Assembly: GCA_003994795.1 (NCBI GenBank)
Contig: AP018269.1
Location: 372,001 to 436,000, forward strand
Length of the DNA: 64,000 nt
Source of the DNA: Cylindrospermum sp. NIES-4074
Lineage (GTDB): Bacteria > Cyanobacteriota > Cyanobacteriia > Cyanobacteriales > Nostocaceae
Reading direction: 5' to 3'
Part shown: piece after piece, positions 26,737 to 36,482 of the stretch
How the letters are laid out: every line of letters starts with the position of its first letter
How positions within the stretch are numbered: the stretch's first letter is position 1
Notes under the pieces: generated by a model
The model's input: only the letters and a program-made list of their open reading frames with translations
What the model was told of the DNA's origin: nothing
Databases searched by the model: none
Program-made: the position numbers and the translations under genes

Positions 26737-27903
26737 TTGACTTACCATCTAGATGCTATTACCCCCCACGGTGGAGAGTTGGTTAACCGGGTTGCTACAC
26801 CGGAACAAAAAGCAGAATTTCTCTCAAAAGCTGACTTTTTGCCGCAAGTGTCACTTGACGATCGCGCCGTTTCTGATTTAGAAATGATTGCGATCGGCGG
26901 TTTTAGTCCACTCACAGGTTTTTTGAACCAAGAAGACTATGATCGCGTGGTGACAGAAATGCGCCTGGCTAATGGTGTACCTTGGTCAATACCAATTACA
27001 CTATCAGTCACAGAAGAAGTTGCAGCCCCCCTCAAGGAAGGCGGTTTAATTCGTCTAGATAACTCCAGAGGTGAGTTTATCGGGGTATTGCACCTTGAAC
27101 AAAAGTATCGCTATCAAAAAAGCCGCGAAGCTATCAATGTCTATCGCACTGATGACGTCAAACATCCCGGAGTGCAAGTAGTCTATGGTCAAGGGCCCAT
27201 AAATCTTGCAGGAGATATCTGGCTATTGCAACGCGACGCCCATCCTCTGTTTCCCAGTTACCAAATTGATCCCATTGCCTCACGGCAAATGTTTAGAGAA
27301 AAGGGCTGGAAAACAATCGTTGGTTTTCAAACTCGCAACCCCATCCACCGCGCCCATGAATATATCCAAAAGTGCGCTTTAGAAACTGTGGATGGTCTAT
27401 TTTTACACCCGTTAGTCGGGGCTACTAAAGATGACGACATCCCCGCCGACGTACGGATGCGTTGCTACGAAATTTTGCTGGAGCATTACTACCCTTTAGA
27501 CAGAGTGATTTTGGCAATTAATCCGGCGGCAATGCGTTATGCTGGGCCACGGGAAGCAATTTTTCACGCTTTAGTCCGCAAAAACTATGGCTGTACTCAC
27601 TTTATCGTCGGACGAGATCATGCTGGCGTGGGTGACTACTACGGCACTTATGATGCTCAATACATTTTTGATGACTTTGCCCCCGGTGAATTGGGTATCG
27701 TGCCCATGAAATTTGAACACGCTTTTTATTGCACTCGCACCAAACAAATGGCAACAACAAAAAGCAGTCCCAGTAAGCCAGAGGAACGTGTTCACCTGTC
27801 GGGAACCAAAGTCCGGGAAATGCTGCGCCGGGGTGAGTTACCCCCACCAGAATTCTCTCGTCCTGAGGTAGCTGCGGAGTTAGCACGGGCAATGCATGAC
27901 TAA
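26737..27903 (+). CDS. sat: Sulfate adenylyltransferase (ATP sulfurylase)
   Basis: The enzyme forms adenosine 5'-phosphosulfate from sulfate and ATP, the first step of sulfate assimilation. Nucleotide-binding motifs are [15 protein letters not shown] (about 194-208) and [13 protein letters not shown] (about 290-302). Length 388 fits the bacterial homo-oligomeric type without a fused APS kinase domain. The start is a TTG at 26737, supported by GAAGGG about 9 bases before and by the family N-terminus [17 protein letters not shown]. The gene stands alone. Confidence 0.95.
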   Translation: MTYHLDAITPHGGELVNRVATPEQKAEFLSKADFLPQVSLDDRAVSDLEMIAIGGFSPLTGFLNQEDYDRVVTEMRLANGVPWSIPITLSVTEEVAAPLKEGGLIRLDNSRGEFIGVLHLEQKYRYQKSREAINVYRTDDVKHPGVQVVYGQGPINLAGDIWLLQRDAHPLFPSYQIDPIASRQMFREKGWKTIVGFQTRNPIHRAHEYIQKCALETVDGLFLHPLVGATKDDDIPADVRMRCYEILLEHYYPLDRVILAINPAAMRYAGPREAIFHALVRKNYGCTHFIVGRDHAGVGDYYGTYDAQYIFDDFAPGELGIVPMKFEHAFYCTRTKQMATTKSSPSKPEERVHLSGTKVREMLRRGELPPPEFSRPEVAAELARAMHD

Positions 27904-28025
27904 TTGTTGCCTGAAAACTAACGGTAAACCAGCAGACGAGATAAAACGTATAAACTGTAACTTTACATTACAGACTTCAGCCTTATAAGCTGATAGCTGA
28001 ACGGCTGAGGACTGATGGCTAATTT

Positions 28026-30164
28026 ATGAAACGGCGGACGTTTTTACAACGGATTGGCTCAATATTGGCGGTGTTGGGGGTGACTGAGGCTGAGTGGTTG
28101 ACACTGGGAAATCGCTATTACCAAGCTTTGGCACAGCCCAGCCCGCGCAAATTGGCGTTATTAGTGGGCATCAATCAATACTCACAAAGTCCAGCCCTTG
28201 GTGGTTGTTTGACTGATGTGGAGTTGCAAAAAGAACTCTTGATTCACCGCTTTGGCTTCTTGCCTTCAGATATTCTCACCTTAACTGAGGAGCAAGCTAG
28301 CAGGGAATTTATTGAGGCGGCGTTTTGGAATCACCTTGGTAAGCAAGCTAAACCCGATGATTTAGTGGTTTTCCACTTTAGCGGCTATGGTAGCCGCGTT
28401 AAATTGGGAACTTCTCCAGATACGGTGCAAAATGCTTTTGTGCCAGCTGATGGGCAAGATGCAAAAAATAAACAATTTGTCAATTATTTATTAGAAGAAA
28501 CCCTGTTGCTGTTATTGCGATCGCTTCCTACCGACAGAGTAACAGCGGTTTTAGATAGCAGTTACTATGCGCCTAGCACCTTCCAGCCCGCATGGTTGCG
28601 AATCCGCGCCCTGCCAGAATTGCCAGAAGCAAAGCTAGCAACAGGGGAAGTTGAATTTCTGACACAACTGAAAACTCAGAACCTAAAACTGAATAATGCT
28701 GTTGTATTAACAGCTACATCAGAGCCACAGCAATTGGCGCGGGAATTGCTATTGCCTGGTTTGAGTGCCGGGTTTTTTACCTATGCCTTAACACAGTACC
28801 TCTGGGAAGCTACGCCAGCAACCACAACTCAAGTTATCTTCTCTCATGTGGGTGGTACCATGTACAAGCTAGGTAGCAAACAGCAGCCAGCTTTGTTGAG
28901 TGAGCAAAAAAATCTCCCAGCTAAGTTAATTGTTGATAATTTACTCCTGAACGATACCGGGGGAGAAGGAGTGGTGACAGCAATTGATGAGGATGGTAAA
29001 ACAGTCCAGTTATGGTTGGCAGGATTACCCCCGCAAGTTCTGGCTTACTACGGTGCGAATTCTCGACTAACTGTAGTTACGGGAGAACAGTTAGTATTGC
29101 GATCGCGCACTGGATTAACAGCAAAAGCTAATATCGCTAACCCAGAAAATTCTCCTCCCCCACAAGTCGGGCAACTTGTTCAAGAAGCAGTACGGGTATT
29201 ACCCCGGAATATTCCTTTATATGTTGCTCTTGATACCGGACTAGAAAGAATTGAGAAAGTAGACGCCACCAGCGCTTTTGCTGCATTTGTCGGCGTGTAC
29301 AGCGTAGCAACAACAGAACAACCAGCAGATTACGTATTTGGGAAGTTACAGGAAACCCCTAGCCGCTATGGTTTATTTACTGTGGGTGGTGAGCTAATTC
29401 CTAACAGTGCTGGGGAAGCAGGGGAAGCTGTCAAAGTCGGAGTGCAGCGGTTAACGCCGAAATTTGAGACTTTGCTAGCCACAAAATTATGGCGACTGAC
29501 AGAAAATGCAGGTTCTTCCCGCTTGGCTTTCAAGGCCAGCCTAGAGATTATTAATAGTATATCGTCTCGGTTGGTTATGGAACGGGAAACAGTGCGATTG
29601 CCATTCGCCCCAACTTTAACTAGTAAGTCCTCCAGCACGCCATTAGAACCGATTCCCAAAGTACCTGTAGGTAGTCGATTGCAGTATCGGGTGCAAAATT
29701 TGAGCGATCGCCCATTATATTTAATGTTGGTGGGATTAAATAACAATCGGGCGGCGATCGCATTTTACCCTTGGCAAATTCCCCAAGTACCCAGTACTTC
29801 CGAAACTAAACCCCATCTCGAAGAAGTAGTTATCTCCCCAACAGAAACTCTCATCTTCCCGCAAACTGCGGCTGCTACTGGATGGACGATATCGACACCA
29901 GTTTTATTTTGTGAATACCAATTAATCGTTAGCACTGCCCCCTTCAGCAAAACCCTGGCAGCCTTAGCAAGCGCTAAATATCCCACAGCTGATCTACAGC
30001 CAATTAGCACATTAGTCAACCCATTAGAGGTTGTCCAAGCCTTGCTACAAGACTTACATGATGCCAGTGCAGTCAAAGTTGAGAAGAACGGCACCGCTAG
30101 CGACTTCTATATCTGGGATGTGAATAATTGGGCAAGTCTCAGCTTTAGTTTTCAAGTGGAGTGA
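28026..30164 (+). CDS. Tat-exported pseudo-orthocaspase (catalytic dyad replaced by Tyr-Ser)
   Basis: The p20-like caspase (C14) domain begins at about 41 with RKLALLVGINQYSQSPALGG and CLTDVELQKELLIHRFGF. The usual catalytic His in SGHG is Tyr121 (FHFSGYGSR), and the usual Cys in DxCxSG is Ser179 (VLDSSYYAP). Cyanobacterial YS-type, presumably non-proteolytic, orthocaspase homologues have been described. The N-terminus MKRRTFLQRIGSILAVLGVT is a twin-arginine signal. The 712-residue protein continues with an unassigned C-terminal region of about 400 residues, possibly binding or beta-rich. A TPR membrane protein follows on the same strand. Function is likely scaffold or sensor (inference). Confidence 0.88.
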   Translation: MKRRTFLQRIGSILAVLGVTEAEWLTLGNRYYQALAQPSPRKLALLVGINQYSQSPALGGCLTDVELQKELLIHRFGFLPSDILTLTEEQASREFIEAAFWNHLGKQAKPDDLVVFHFSGYGSRVKLGTSPDTVQNAFVPADGQDAKNKQFVNYLLEETLLLLLRSLPTDRVTAVLDSSYYAPSTFQPAWLRIRALPELPEAKLATGEVEFLTQLKTQNLKLNNAVVLTATSEPQQLARELLLPGLSAGFFTYALTQYLWEATPATTTQVIFSHVGGTMYKLGSKQQPALLSEQKNLPAKLIVDNLLLNDTGGEGVVTAIDEDGKTVQLWLAGLPPQVLAYYGANSRLTVVTGEQLVLRSRTGLTAKANIANPENSPPPQVGQLVQEAVRVLPRNIPLYVALDTGLERIEKVDATSAFAAFVGVYSVATTEQPADYVFGKLQETPSRYGLFTVGGELIPNSAGEAGEAVKVGVQRLTPKFETLLATKLWRLTENAGSSRLAFKASLEIINSISSRLVMERETVRLPFAPTLTSKSSSTPLEPIPKVPVGSRLQYRVQNLSDRPLYLMLVGLNNNRAAIAFYPWQIPQVPSTSETKPHLEEVVISPTETLIFPQTAAATGWTISTPVLFCEYQLIVSTAPFSKTLAALASAKYPTADLQPISTLVNPLEVVQALLQDLHDASAVKVEKNGTASDFYIWDVNNWASLSFSFQVE

Positions 30165-30165
30165 A

Positions 30166-30200
30166 GGAGGCAGGAGGCAGGAGGCAGGAGGCAGGAGGCA
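30166..30200 (+). repeat. Heptanucleotide tandem repeat (STRR), five copies of GGAGGCA
   Basis: Five perfect copies of GGAGGCA follow the orthocaspase stop within one base. Short tandemly repeated repetitive sequences of seven bases are a known feature of filamentous cyanobacteria. Each unit contains the ribosome-binding core GGAGG, though the array ends 80 bases before the preferred start of the next gene. Confidence 0.9.
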
Positions 30201-30280
30201 AGAGGTAATGAGGAAGCAGAGAGGTGGAGGTGAAGCTTGAGATGTATGGTGTTTTTTCAAAAATCAAACAGGAATCCCAT

Positions 30281-32416
30281 ATGAAGATGAAGAATCCGGT
30301 TGGTTTAGGGTTTCTCCTCGTCCTATTATCTGCCAGTATTGCCACTGCTCAACCAGTTTCCACACAGCAGCAAAGCGAACTACAAAAACTACAGCAAGAG
30401 AAACAAATACGCGATCGCGTCGAATCTGAAGTTGATCGCGCTTTTGCTCACAACACAACCATGCTCAATATTTTGCTACTTGTGTTGATTCTCTTGCCAT
30501 TCAGCACAGCTTTTATGGTTTGGTGGCTGCGTCGGACTATTATTAATCAGCTAGTAACTGATACTAAAAAATCACTAGAACAGGAAATATTAAAAACCCA
30601 ATTTCAAGCCTTAGCTCAATTAGAAAATGTGATTGCTCAGGCTGAAAACATATCTACCAAGCTACAGCAACAGGTAGAAAATACCGTGCAGGAAATTGAG
30701 GTTGTTAAAATTAATCCTACATCAGAAATTGAGAATATTGTCCTAGATATCCAAAAAGAAAAAGACCGAATTATCCAAGAAATTTCTCAAATTACACCTC
30801 AACCTTCACTAGCACAAATATCTGTATCACCAGAGATTCAGCAAAAAATCCAAGAACTTACAGCAGCACTAGAAGACTTAGAATCTGCTAATTTTCAATT
30901 AGCTTTTACTGCTGATGATTATTTAACTCAAGGAAAGGCGCTATTCTTTTTAGGTGACTATATAGAGGCACTTGCTTGTTTTGATAAAACCTTAGAACTC
31001 AAATCTGAGTTGTACAAAGTTTGGCAAAATCAGGAGGTGATGCTGAAGAAATTAGGACGACAGCAACAAGCAAACGCCTCTTATAATAAAGCTGCGGAAC
31101 TCAAACCAGAATTACACGAAGTTTGGTATAACCGAGGTGTAACACTAGATAAGTTAGAACGACATGAAGAAGCTTTTGCTGCTTATGACAAAGCCGTAGA
31201 ATTTAGACTCGATAATTACGAAGCTTGGTATCATCGGGGCATAGATTTAGGTAAATTAGAACGATATGCAGAGGCGATCGCCTCTTTTGATAAAACCCTA
31301 GAACTCCAACCCCAGTTACATCAAGCTTGGTACAACCGGGGCGTGGATTTAGGGAACTTAGGAAGATATGAGGAAGCAATTGTCTCCTACGACAAAGCAT
31401 TGAAGATCAAACCTGATAACTACGAAATTTGGTTAAATAGAGGTTTAGCTTTGGGGAATTTAAGAGAATATAAAAAAGCCCTTGTTTCCTTAGATAAAGC
31501 GATAGAAATCCAACCAGAATTGCACCAAGCTTGGTTAAATCGAGGCGTAGCCTTGGGGAACTTAGGAAGATATGAAGATGCGATCGCTTCTTTCGACAAA
31601 ACCCTAGAACTTAAACCAGACTTGTACGAAGCTTGGAAAAACAGAGGATTGGCGCTAGTTAACTTAGAAAAAAATGAAGATGCGATCGCTTGCTACGACA
31701 AAGCGATAGAAATCGCCCCCGAATTCCACGAAGCTTGGTTAAATCGGGGTGTAGCCTTGGGGAACTTAGGAAGATATGCAGATGCGATCGCATCTTTAGA
31801 CAAAGCCGTAAAAATCCGACCAGAATTGCACGAAGCTTGGTTTAACCGGGGTTTAGCCTTCGAGAACTTAGGACAATACGAAGATGCGATCGCCTCCTAC
31901 GAAGCAATCCTCAAAATCAAACCCGATGACCACGAAGCTTGGTACAACAGGGGTTTAGCCTTGGGGAACCTGAGAAGATACCCAGAAGAAATCGCATCTT
32001 ACCAAGAAGTCTTAAAAATCAAACCCGACGACCACGAAGCTGGGTATAACTTAGGTGTAGCCCTAGTCAACATCGGGAGAAACGAAGATGCGATCGCCGC
32101 ATTCGACAAAGTTGTCAACCTCAAACCCAAAGATCATCAAGCCTGGTACAACCGGGGACTGGCTTTGAGGAACTTAGGGAGATATGAAGAGGCGATCGCA
32201 TCTTATGACAAAGCCGTAGAAATCAAACCCGACTTACAACAAGCTTGGTACAATAAAGCCTGCTACAGCGCATTAACCCAAAATGTAGAACTAGCCTTAG
32301 AGAATTTGCAGCAAGCAATAAGACTTAATTCCAAATACAAAAAAATAGCCAAAACCGACTCAGACTTCGACGCAATTCGACAAAACGAGCGCTTTCAAAG
32401 ATTAATTGCAGACTAG
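30281..32416 (+). CDS. Membrane-anchored TPR protein with about 13 repeats
   Basis: I choose the ATG at 30281 (AGGA nine bases before), which leaves a clean signal-like N-terminus, MKMKNPVGLGFLLVLLSASI. A membrane segment, TTMLNILLLVLILLPFSTAF, comes at about 57-76, then a coiled-coil region (to about 200), then tandem TPRs to the end with units like EAWYNRGLALGNLGRYEDAI. Repeat DNA has a 102-bp period in which HIP1 recurs at a fixed phase. The C-terminus YKKIAKTDSDFDAIRQNERF is the usual tail of this family. It follows the pseudo-orthocaspase gene by 116 bp, and both face the envelope, so interaction is possible. Confidence 0.88.
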   Translation: MKMKNPVGLGFLLVLLSASIATAQPVSTQQQSELQKLQQEKQIRDRVESEVDRAFAHNTTMLNILLLVLILLPFSTAFMVWWLRRTIINQLVTDTKKSLEQEILKTQFQALAQLENVIAQAENISTKLQQQVENTVQEIEVVKINPTSEIENIVLDIQKEKDRIIQEISQITPQPSLAQISVSPEIQQKIQELTAALEDLESANFQLAFTADDYLTQGKALFFLGDYIEALACFDKTLELKSELYKVWQNQEVMLKKLGRQQQANASYNKAAELKPELHEVWYNRGVTLDKLERHEEAFAAYDKAVEFRLDNYEAWYHRGIDLGKLERYAEAIASFDKTLELQPQLHQAWYNRGVDLGNLGRYEEAIVSYDKALKIKPDNYEIWLNRGLALGNLREYKKALVSLDKAIEIQPELHQAWLNRGVALGNLGRYEDAIASFDKTLELKPDLYEAWKNRGLALVNLEKNEDAIACYDKAIEIAPEFHEAWLNRGVALGNLGRYADAIASLDKAVKIRPELHEAWFNRGLAFENLGQYEDAIASYEAILKIKPDDHEAWYNRGLALGNLRRYPEEIASYQEVLKIKPDDHEAGYNLGVALVNIGRNEDAIAAFDKVVNLKPKDHQAWYNRGLALRNLGRYEEAIASYDKAVEIKPDLQQAWYNKACYSALTQNVELALENLQQAIRLNSKYKKIAKTDSDFDAIRQNERFQRLIAD

Positions 32417-32589
32417 ATTTTTATTTTAAGAAATAGAGAAAACCCCACTTCTATTCCTCTCTCCTATGAGGGCAGAGGAAGGGAATTTTTTCCCCATTTC
32501 CTAGCAGGGCTAGCGCATCTAATAGTCCTGCTACCCGACCACAGTGACGCCAAGAAGCCCCTGGACTTGGTAAATATCGAATAATAGTT

Positions 32590-35556
32590 TCAATGCTGAA
32601 CTAACCCGTTCAGTTTAGATATTTTCGGAATTCGCCAATGGTATCCGGATCTCGGCGGCCACCCTAAAAGCGTAGAGATCGCCCGTATCAATCCCTCTGG
32701 TTCAATAGGTTTAGCAATATGCTGTTGAAAGCCAGCTTGTAGCGCTTGTTGGTGATTGAAATCTCCAGCGTAGGCAGTCAGGGCGATCGCGGGGATCTGT
32801 CCGCCCTGCTCTGGTGGCAAGGCTCTGATTTGCCGCATCAGCATATAGCCATCCATTCCCGGCATCCCGATATCGCTCAGGAGGACATCGGGTGGGGATT
32901 GAGTTAAGGCAGTAAATGCTTCATCAGCGGAGGCAGATGCGATCACCCTTGCCCCTGCTTGTTCCAAGAGAAAAGCAACAAAGTCTCGTGTATCGGTCTC
33001 ATCATCAACCACTAAAACCTGGATACCCTTCAAATCAAGAGATGGTTCTGACAATTGAGAATCTTGATTTACAGTTGGCACAGATGGCATCAGTGGCAGC
33101 TTAACCGTGAATGTGGCTCCCATTCCTTCACCCTGGCTGTCTGCCTCAATAGTGCCCCCGTGCAGATCAACTAAGTGACGCACGATCGCCAGACCTAAAC
33201 CCAGTCCACCAAACTTGCGAGTGGTAGTGCTATCTGCTTGACGAAAATAATCAAACACATGAGGTAGAAATTCAGGAGAAATACCTATTCCGGTGTCGCT
33301 AATGGTGATTTTAGCTTGATTGTCAACCTGTTCCAATCGCACCTCAACCCGACCCCCTGGGGGTGTAAATTTAACAGTATTAGAGAGCAAGTTCCACATC
33401 ACTTGCTGCAAGCGGGTTGAGTCACCACAAACAGGTCCGACTTCAGGATCTAGGATGGTCTCTATCTGAATAGACTTGGCTTCTGTTGCCAGTCGTACAG
33501 TTTCGATTGCCGCTTTAATAGTTGATGCTAGATTAATCGGGCTGCTTGTGAGACTGAGCTTGCCCCGCAGAATCCGGGAAACATCCAGCAAATCTTCAAT
33601 CAGTTCAGCTTGCAGTTTGGCATTCCGCTCAATAGTTGCCAGGGCTATCTTTGTCTTCACCTCGTTAAGAGAGCTGGTTTGCAGCAGCCTTGACCAACCC
33701 AAAATCGGATTCAGGGGCGATCGCAATTCATGGGACAGCACCGCTAAAAATTCATCCTTAATCCGGTTGGCGGCTTGGGCTTCTTCTCGAGACGCTTCTG
33801 CTGCCGACCGTGCTTGCTGTTCTGCTTCGTATAACCGGGCATTTTCAATGGCGACCGATGCCATCTGTGCTAATTGCACCAGGATGGCTTCGTCGGTTTC
33901 AGTAAACTCACCCTCATATTTGTCTGAAAGCTGAATCAAGCCAATGTTTTGTCCGTCTCGCTCGAAAAGGGGGGCGGCAAGCCAGCCTCGTAGGGGAGGA
34001 TGGTTTTTTGCCTCTTGGCCAAAGCCTTGCCAATCGGGATGCGCCTCCAGTTCGGCCTGGGTCATCCGCATCGGGCGATTCAGTTGATACACAGAGGCAT
34101 AGATGCCAATTCCATTTGGCTTTGGATTGTCATCCCGCCACTGAGTATACTTATCAGACAAGTAGAAAGCAGTAATTGCCTGTGCCCAGTTCTGGTTAAT
34201 AGTCATGCTGGCGACAGACTGGTGAACACCAATAATTGATGCTGCCTGATCCGTGATCACCTGCAATACTTGTTCAACAGAAATGGCAGAATTGATTGTC
34301 AGTGCGGCTGTGGTCAATCCCTGCAATTGGTTGACATAGTGGCGTTTACGGGCAAGCAAGTGTTCGAGTTCAAGTTCGGCTTGTTTGCGTTCGCTCACAT
34401 CCAATAAAACACCATGCCAGACAATATCCCCATTTTCTCGACACTCTGGACGAGCGTTTACCTGTACCCACTTGAGTTTGCCAGAGGGTGTAACTATTCG
34501 CCACTCGTGAGACAACGGTTTTAAAGTTTGAGCGCTGTGTTTGGCAGCCGCATAATATCCGGCGCGGTCATCAATATGAATTTGTGCAAAGCAAAGAGAG
34601 GCATTTTTTAAAACTTCTTCTGGTGTTAACTCTAGCAAGTCTTTACAACCAAAACTGACGTACTCAAAACCAGCAGAACTATCGGAATGCTGTACAAAGG
34701 TGTAAATCATTCCCGGTATATTAGACGCTAATGTTTGAAGTAACTTTTGGCTATGCTGTAATGCTGCTTGTGCCTGTTTAATATCAGTAATATCTGTTGC
34801 CGAACCGATGACTCCCTGCACCCCCCCCTGGGTATCAACAAAAGGTTCTACAACGGTTTTATACCAACGGACTTCCCCTTGTTTGTTAACGATCGCTTGA
34901 CAGGGATAAATTTGTCGCTGCCCAATCTGCATTACTTCTTGGTTATTGACAAGATGATGCTCCGTTTGTTCTAAGGCAACATTTGTCAAATCGTTTTCCC
35001 GCTTGCCAATGATTTCCTCTACTTTTACTCCATAGGCTAAGGCTCCTGCTTGGTTAATGGTGACAAAACGACCTTGAGTATCCTTAACAAAAATACTATT
35101 AGGCACAACATCGAAGACTTGCCGCAGGAATATTGTTTGGTTTTCTAGTTCTGCTTGGGCTTGCTTGTGCTCTGCTCGTACCTGTGCATCCCGCATTTCT
35201 CGACGCACTGCCTCTGGCAATCGGTTTAAGTTGTCTTTCATCACATAGTCATGAGCGCCCGCTTTCATCATTTCCACAGCAGGTACTTCGCCGATAATGC
35301 CAGAAATGAGAATGAAAGGAATATCTTTTTGACTCTGCTTGACTATTTCTAAAGCCGCAGGCGCATTAAATCCAGGTAATCGATAATCTGAAAGAATGAC
35401 ATCCCAGCTACAGCGATTGAGAGCTACGCTTAGTTCTTGGGCTGTTTGGACACGCTCCCAAATGGGATTGAAACCACCGCGATGCAGTTCACGGAGAACT
35501 AACATAGCATCAGCCTCTGAATCTTCCACAATCAGCACGTTCAAGGGTTGACTCAT
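32590..35556 (-). CDS. Hybrid histidine kinase: REC-PAS-PAS-GAF-HisKA-HATPase-REC
   Basis: The start chosen is the ATG at 35556 (MSQPLNVLIVEDSEADAMLV), because receiver domains begin there; an ATG 15 codons upstream is possible. Positions below count from that longer form. The first receiver has Asp72 (LSDYRLPGF). Two PAS domains (about 150-405), a GAF domain (about 420-590) and the dimerisation domain with His624 (AVLSHELRSPLNPILGW) follow. The ATPase domain has NLLSNTVKFTP, DTGIGIS and GLGLGLAIVRHL. The final receiver has Asp910 (LLSDIGMPGMDGYM). No membrane segment is seen, so it is a cytoplasmic sensor. Signal unknown. It is divergent from the kinase at 36.5 kb across 926 bp. Confidence 0.93.
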   Translation of the reverse strand: MSQPLNVLIVEDSEADAMLVLRELHRGGFNPIWERVQTAQELSVALNRCSWDVILSDYRLPGFNAPAALEIVKQSQKDIPFILISGIIGEVPAVEMMKAGAHDYVMKDNLNRLPEAVRREMRDAQVRAEHKQAQAELENQTIFLRQVFDVVPNSIFVKDTQGRFVTINQAGALAYGVKVEEIIGKRENDLTNVALEQTEHHLVNNQEVMQIGQRQIYPCQAIVNKQGEVRWYKTVVEPFVDTQGGVQGVIGSATDITDIKQAQAALQHSQKLLQTLASNIPGMIYTFVQHSDSSAGFEYVSFGCKDLLELTPEEVLKNASLCFAQIHIDDRAGYYAAAKHSAQTLKPLSHEWRIVTPSGKLKWVQVNARPECRENGDIVWHGVLLDVSERKQAELELEHLLARKRHYVNQLQGLTTAALTINSAISVEQVLQVITDQAASIIGVHQSVASMTINQNWAQAITAFYLSDKYTQWRDDNPKPNGIGIYASVYQLNRPMRMTQAELEAHPDWQGFGQEAKNHPPLRGWLAAPLFERDGQNIGLIQLSDKYEGEFTETDEAILVQLAQMASVAIENARLYEAEQQARSAAEASREEAQAANRIKDEFLAVLSHELRSPLNPILGWSRLLQTSSLNEVKTKIALATIERNAKLQAELIEDLLDVSRILRGKLSLTSSPINLASTIKAAIETVRLATEAKSIQIETILDPEVGPVCGDSTRLQQVMWNLLSNTVKFTPPGGRVEVRLEQVDNQAKITISDTGIGISPEFLPHVFDYFRQADSTTTRKFGGLGLGLAIVRHLVDLHGGTIEADSQGEGMGATFTVKLPLMPSVPTVNQDSQLSEPSLDLKGIQVLVVDDETDTRDFVAFLLEQAGARVIASASADEAFTALTQSPPDVLLSDIGMPGMDGYMLMRQIRALPPEQGGQIPAIALTAYAGDFNHQQALQAGFQQHIAKPIEPEGLIRAISTLLGWPPRSGYHWRIPKISKLNGLVQH

Positions 35557-35601
35557 CTTGATAAGCTCTTTGGTAACCTTGGAGTATCCCCCAACTAACA
35601 T

Positions 35602-36482
35602 TTTCAGGACTGACGCAACTGGTACAGCGATGCTAAAAACAAACCAGGGGAGTTAAAAATTGACGAGCTAGACAGAAATGCGGGTATAGACCTATTTGCT
35701 CATGACTTAGCCCCTATGATGAAGAAATGTTAATTTTTGATGGGAGTAGGGTAATATTTTGGTCAAAGAAAATGATTACGATACCCACATTTGTTAATCA
35801 AATAATTTAATATCTATATTAACTGATTCGCCGTAAGTCCCCCACTGAATTCTGTACTCAGAATCACCGCAGCGATTGCTTCATAAAGGATAGCTCCGCG
35901 CCATCACTATGTTTTTTTGCTCAACCCCAGATACAGTAATGGTTATGGTTGCAAAAAGGGGTGCTTTAGCATCAAGGGAGCAGTAGAGCCACAATTGACA
36001 GGTATAGAAGCTTATCAATGTCACCAGACATAGATTCAAAGAAATTTTATTAATTGTCCAATGTTTGTCTGGTCAAAGCTCAAAAATATTGCCTATGTTA
36101 CTGGAAAAACTATTTATCAACTTAAGTATACATTGCTCTCTGATTACTTAGTTAATCAGCTTAAATATCCATCAGGGTTAATAAGTCTAGCTTCAATATA
36201 AATTGCCCAGCGCTGTGCCAGTTGCCTAATTCCTGATTTTTATCGCAAATGCTAGCATATTTGTCAGATAGCACGATTTAAGCGGCGTTCAAATGGCTGG
36301 TTCACCTTCTGCCTGCGCTCAAGGGAGAGATAGTCTTTTTTGCGATATCTGCTCAGTTAACTTAACTTGACAATGCCCCCAGTGCAGATAAATGAGTTAA
36401 TCAAAAGTTCGGCTATTGTAGAATATATGTATAAAGTCAACCCGGCTTTCTGCATTAGTGTAACTATTAAAGTGGTTGAATT
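35602..36482. other. Gene-free stretch between two divergent kinase genes
   Basis: About 0.9 kb with no supported reading frame. It must hold the promoters of both the hybrid kinase (leftward) and the giant kinase (rightward). A TTGACA box occurs at about 36367-36372, but no convincing -10 element follows at the right distance. No repeat family was recognised. Confidence 0.5.

Noticed and set aside
35602-36482. A hidden gene in the gap between the two kinases.
   Set aside because: All frames are short and broken, and none shows a protein-like pattern.
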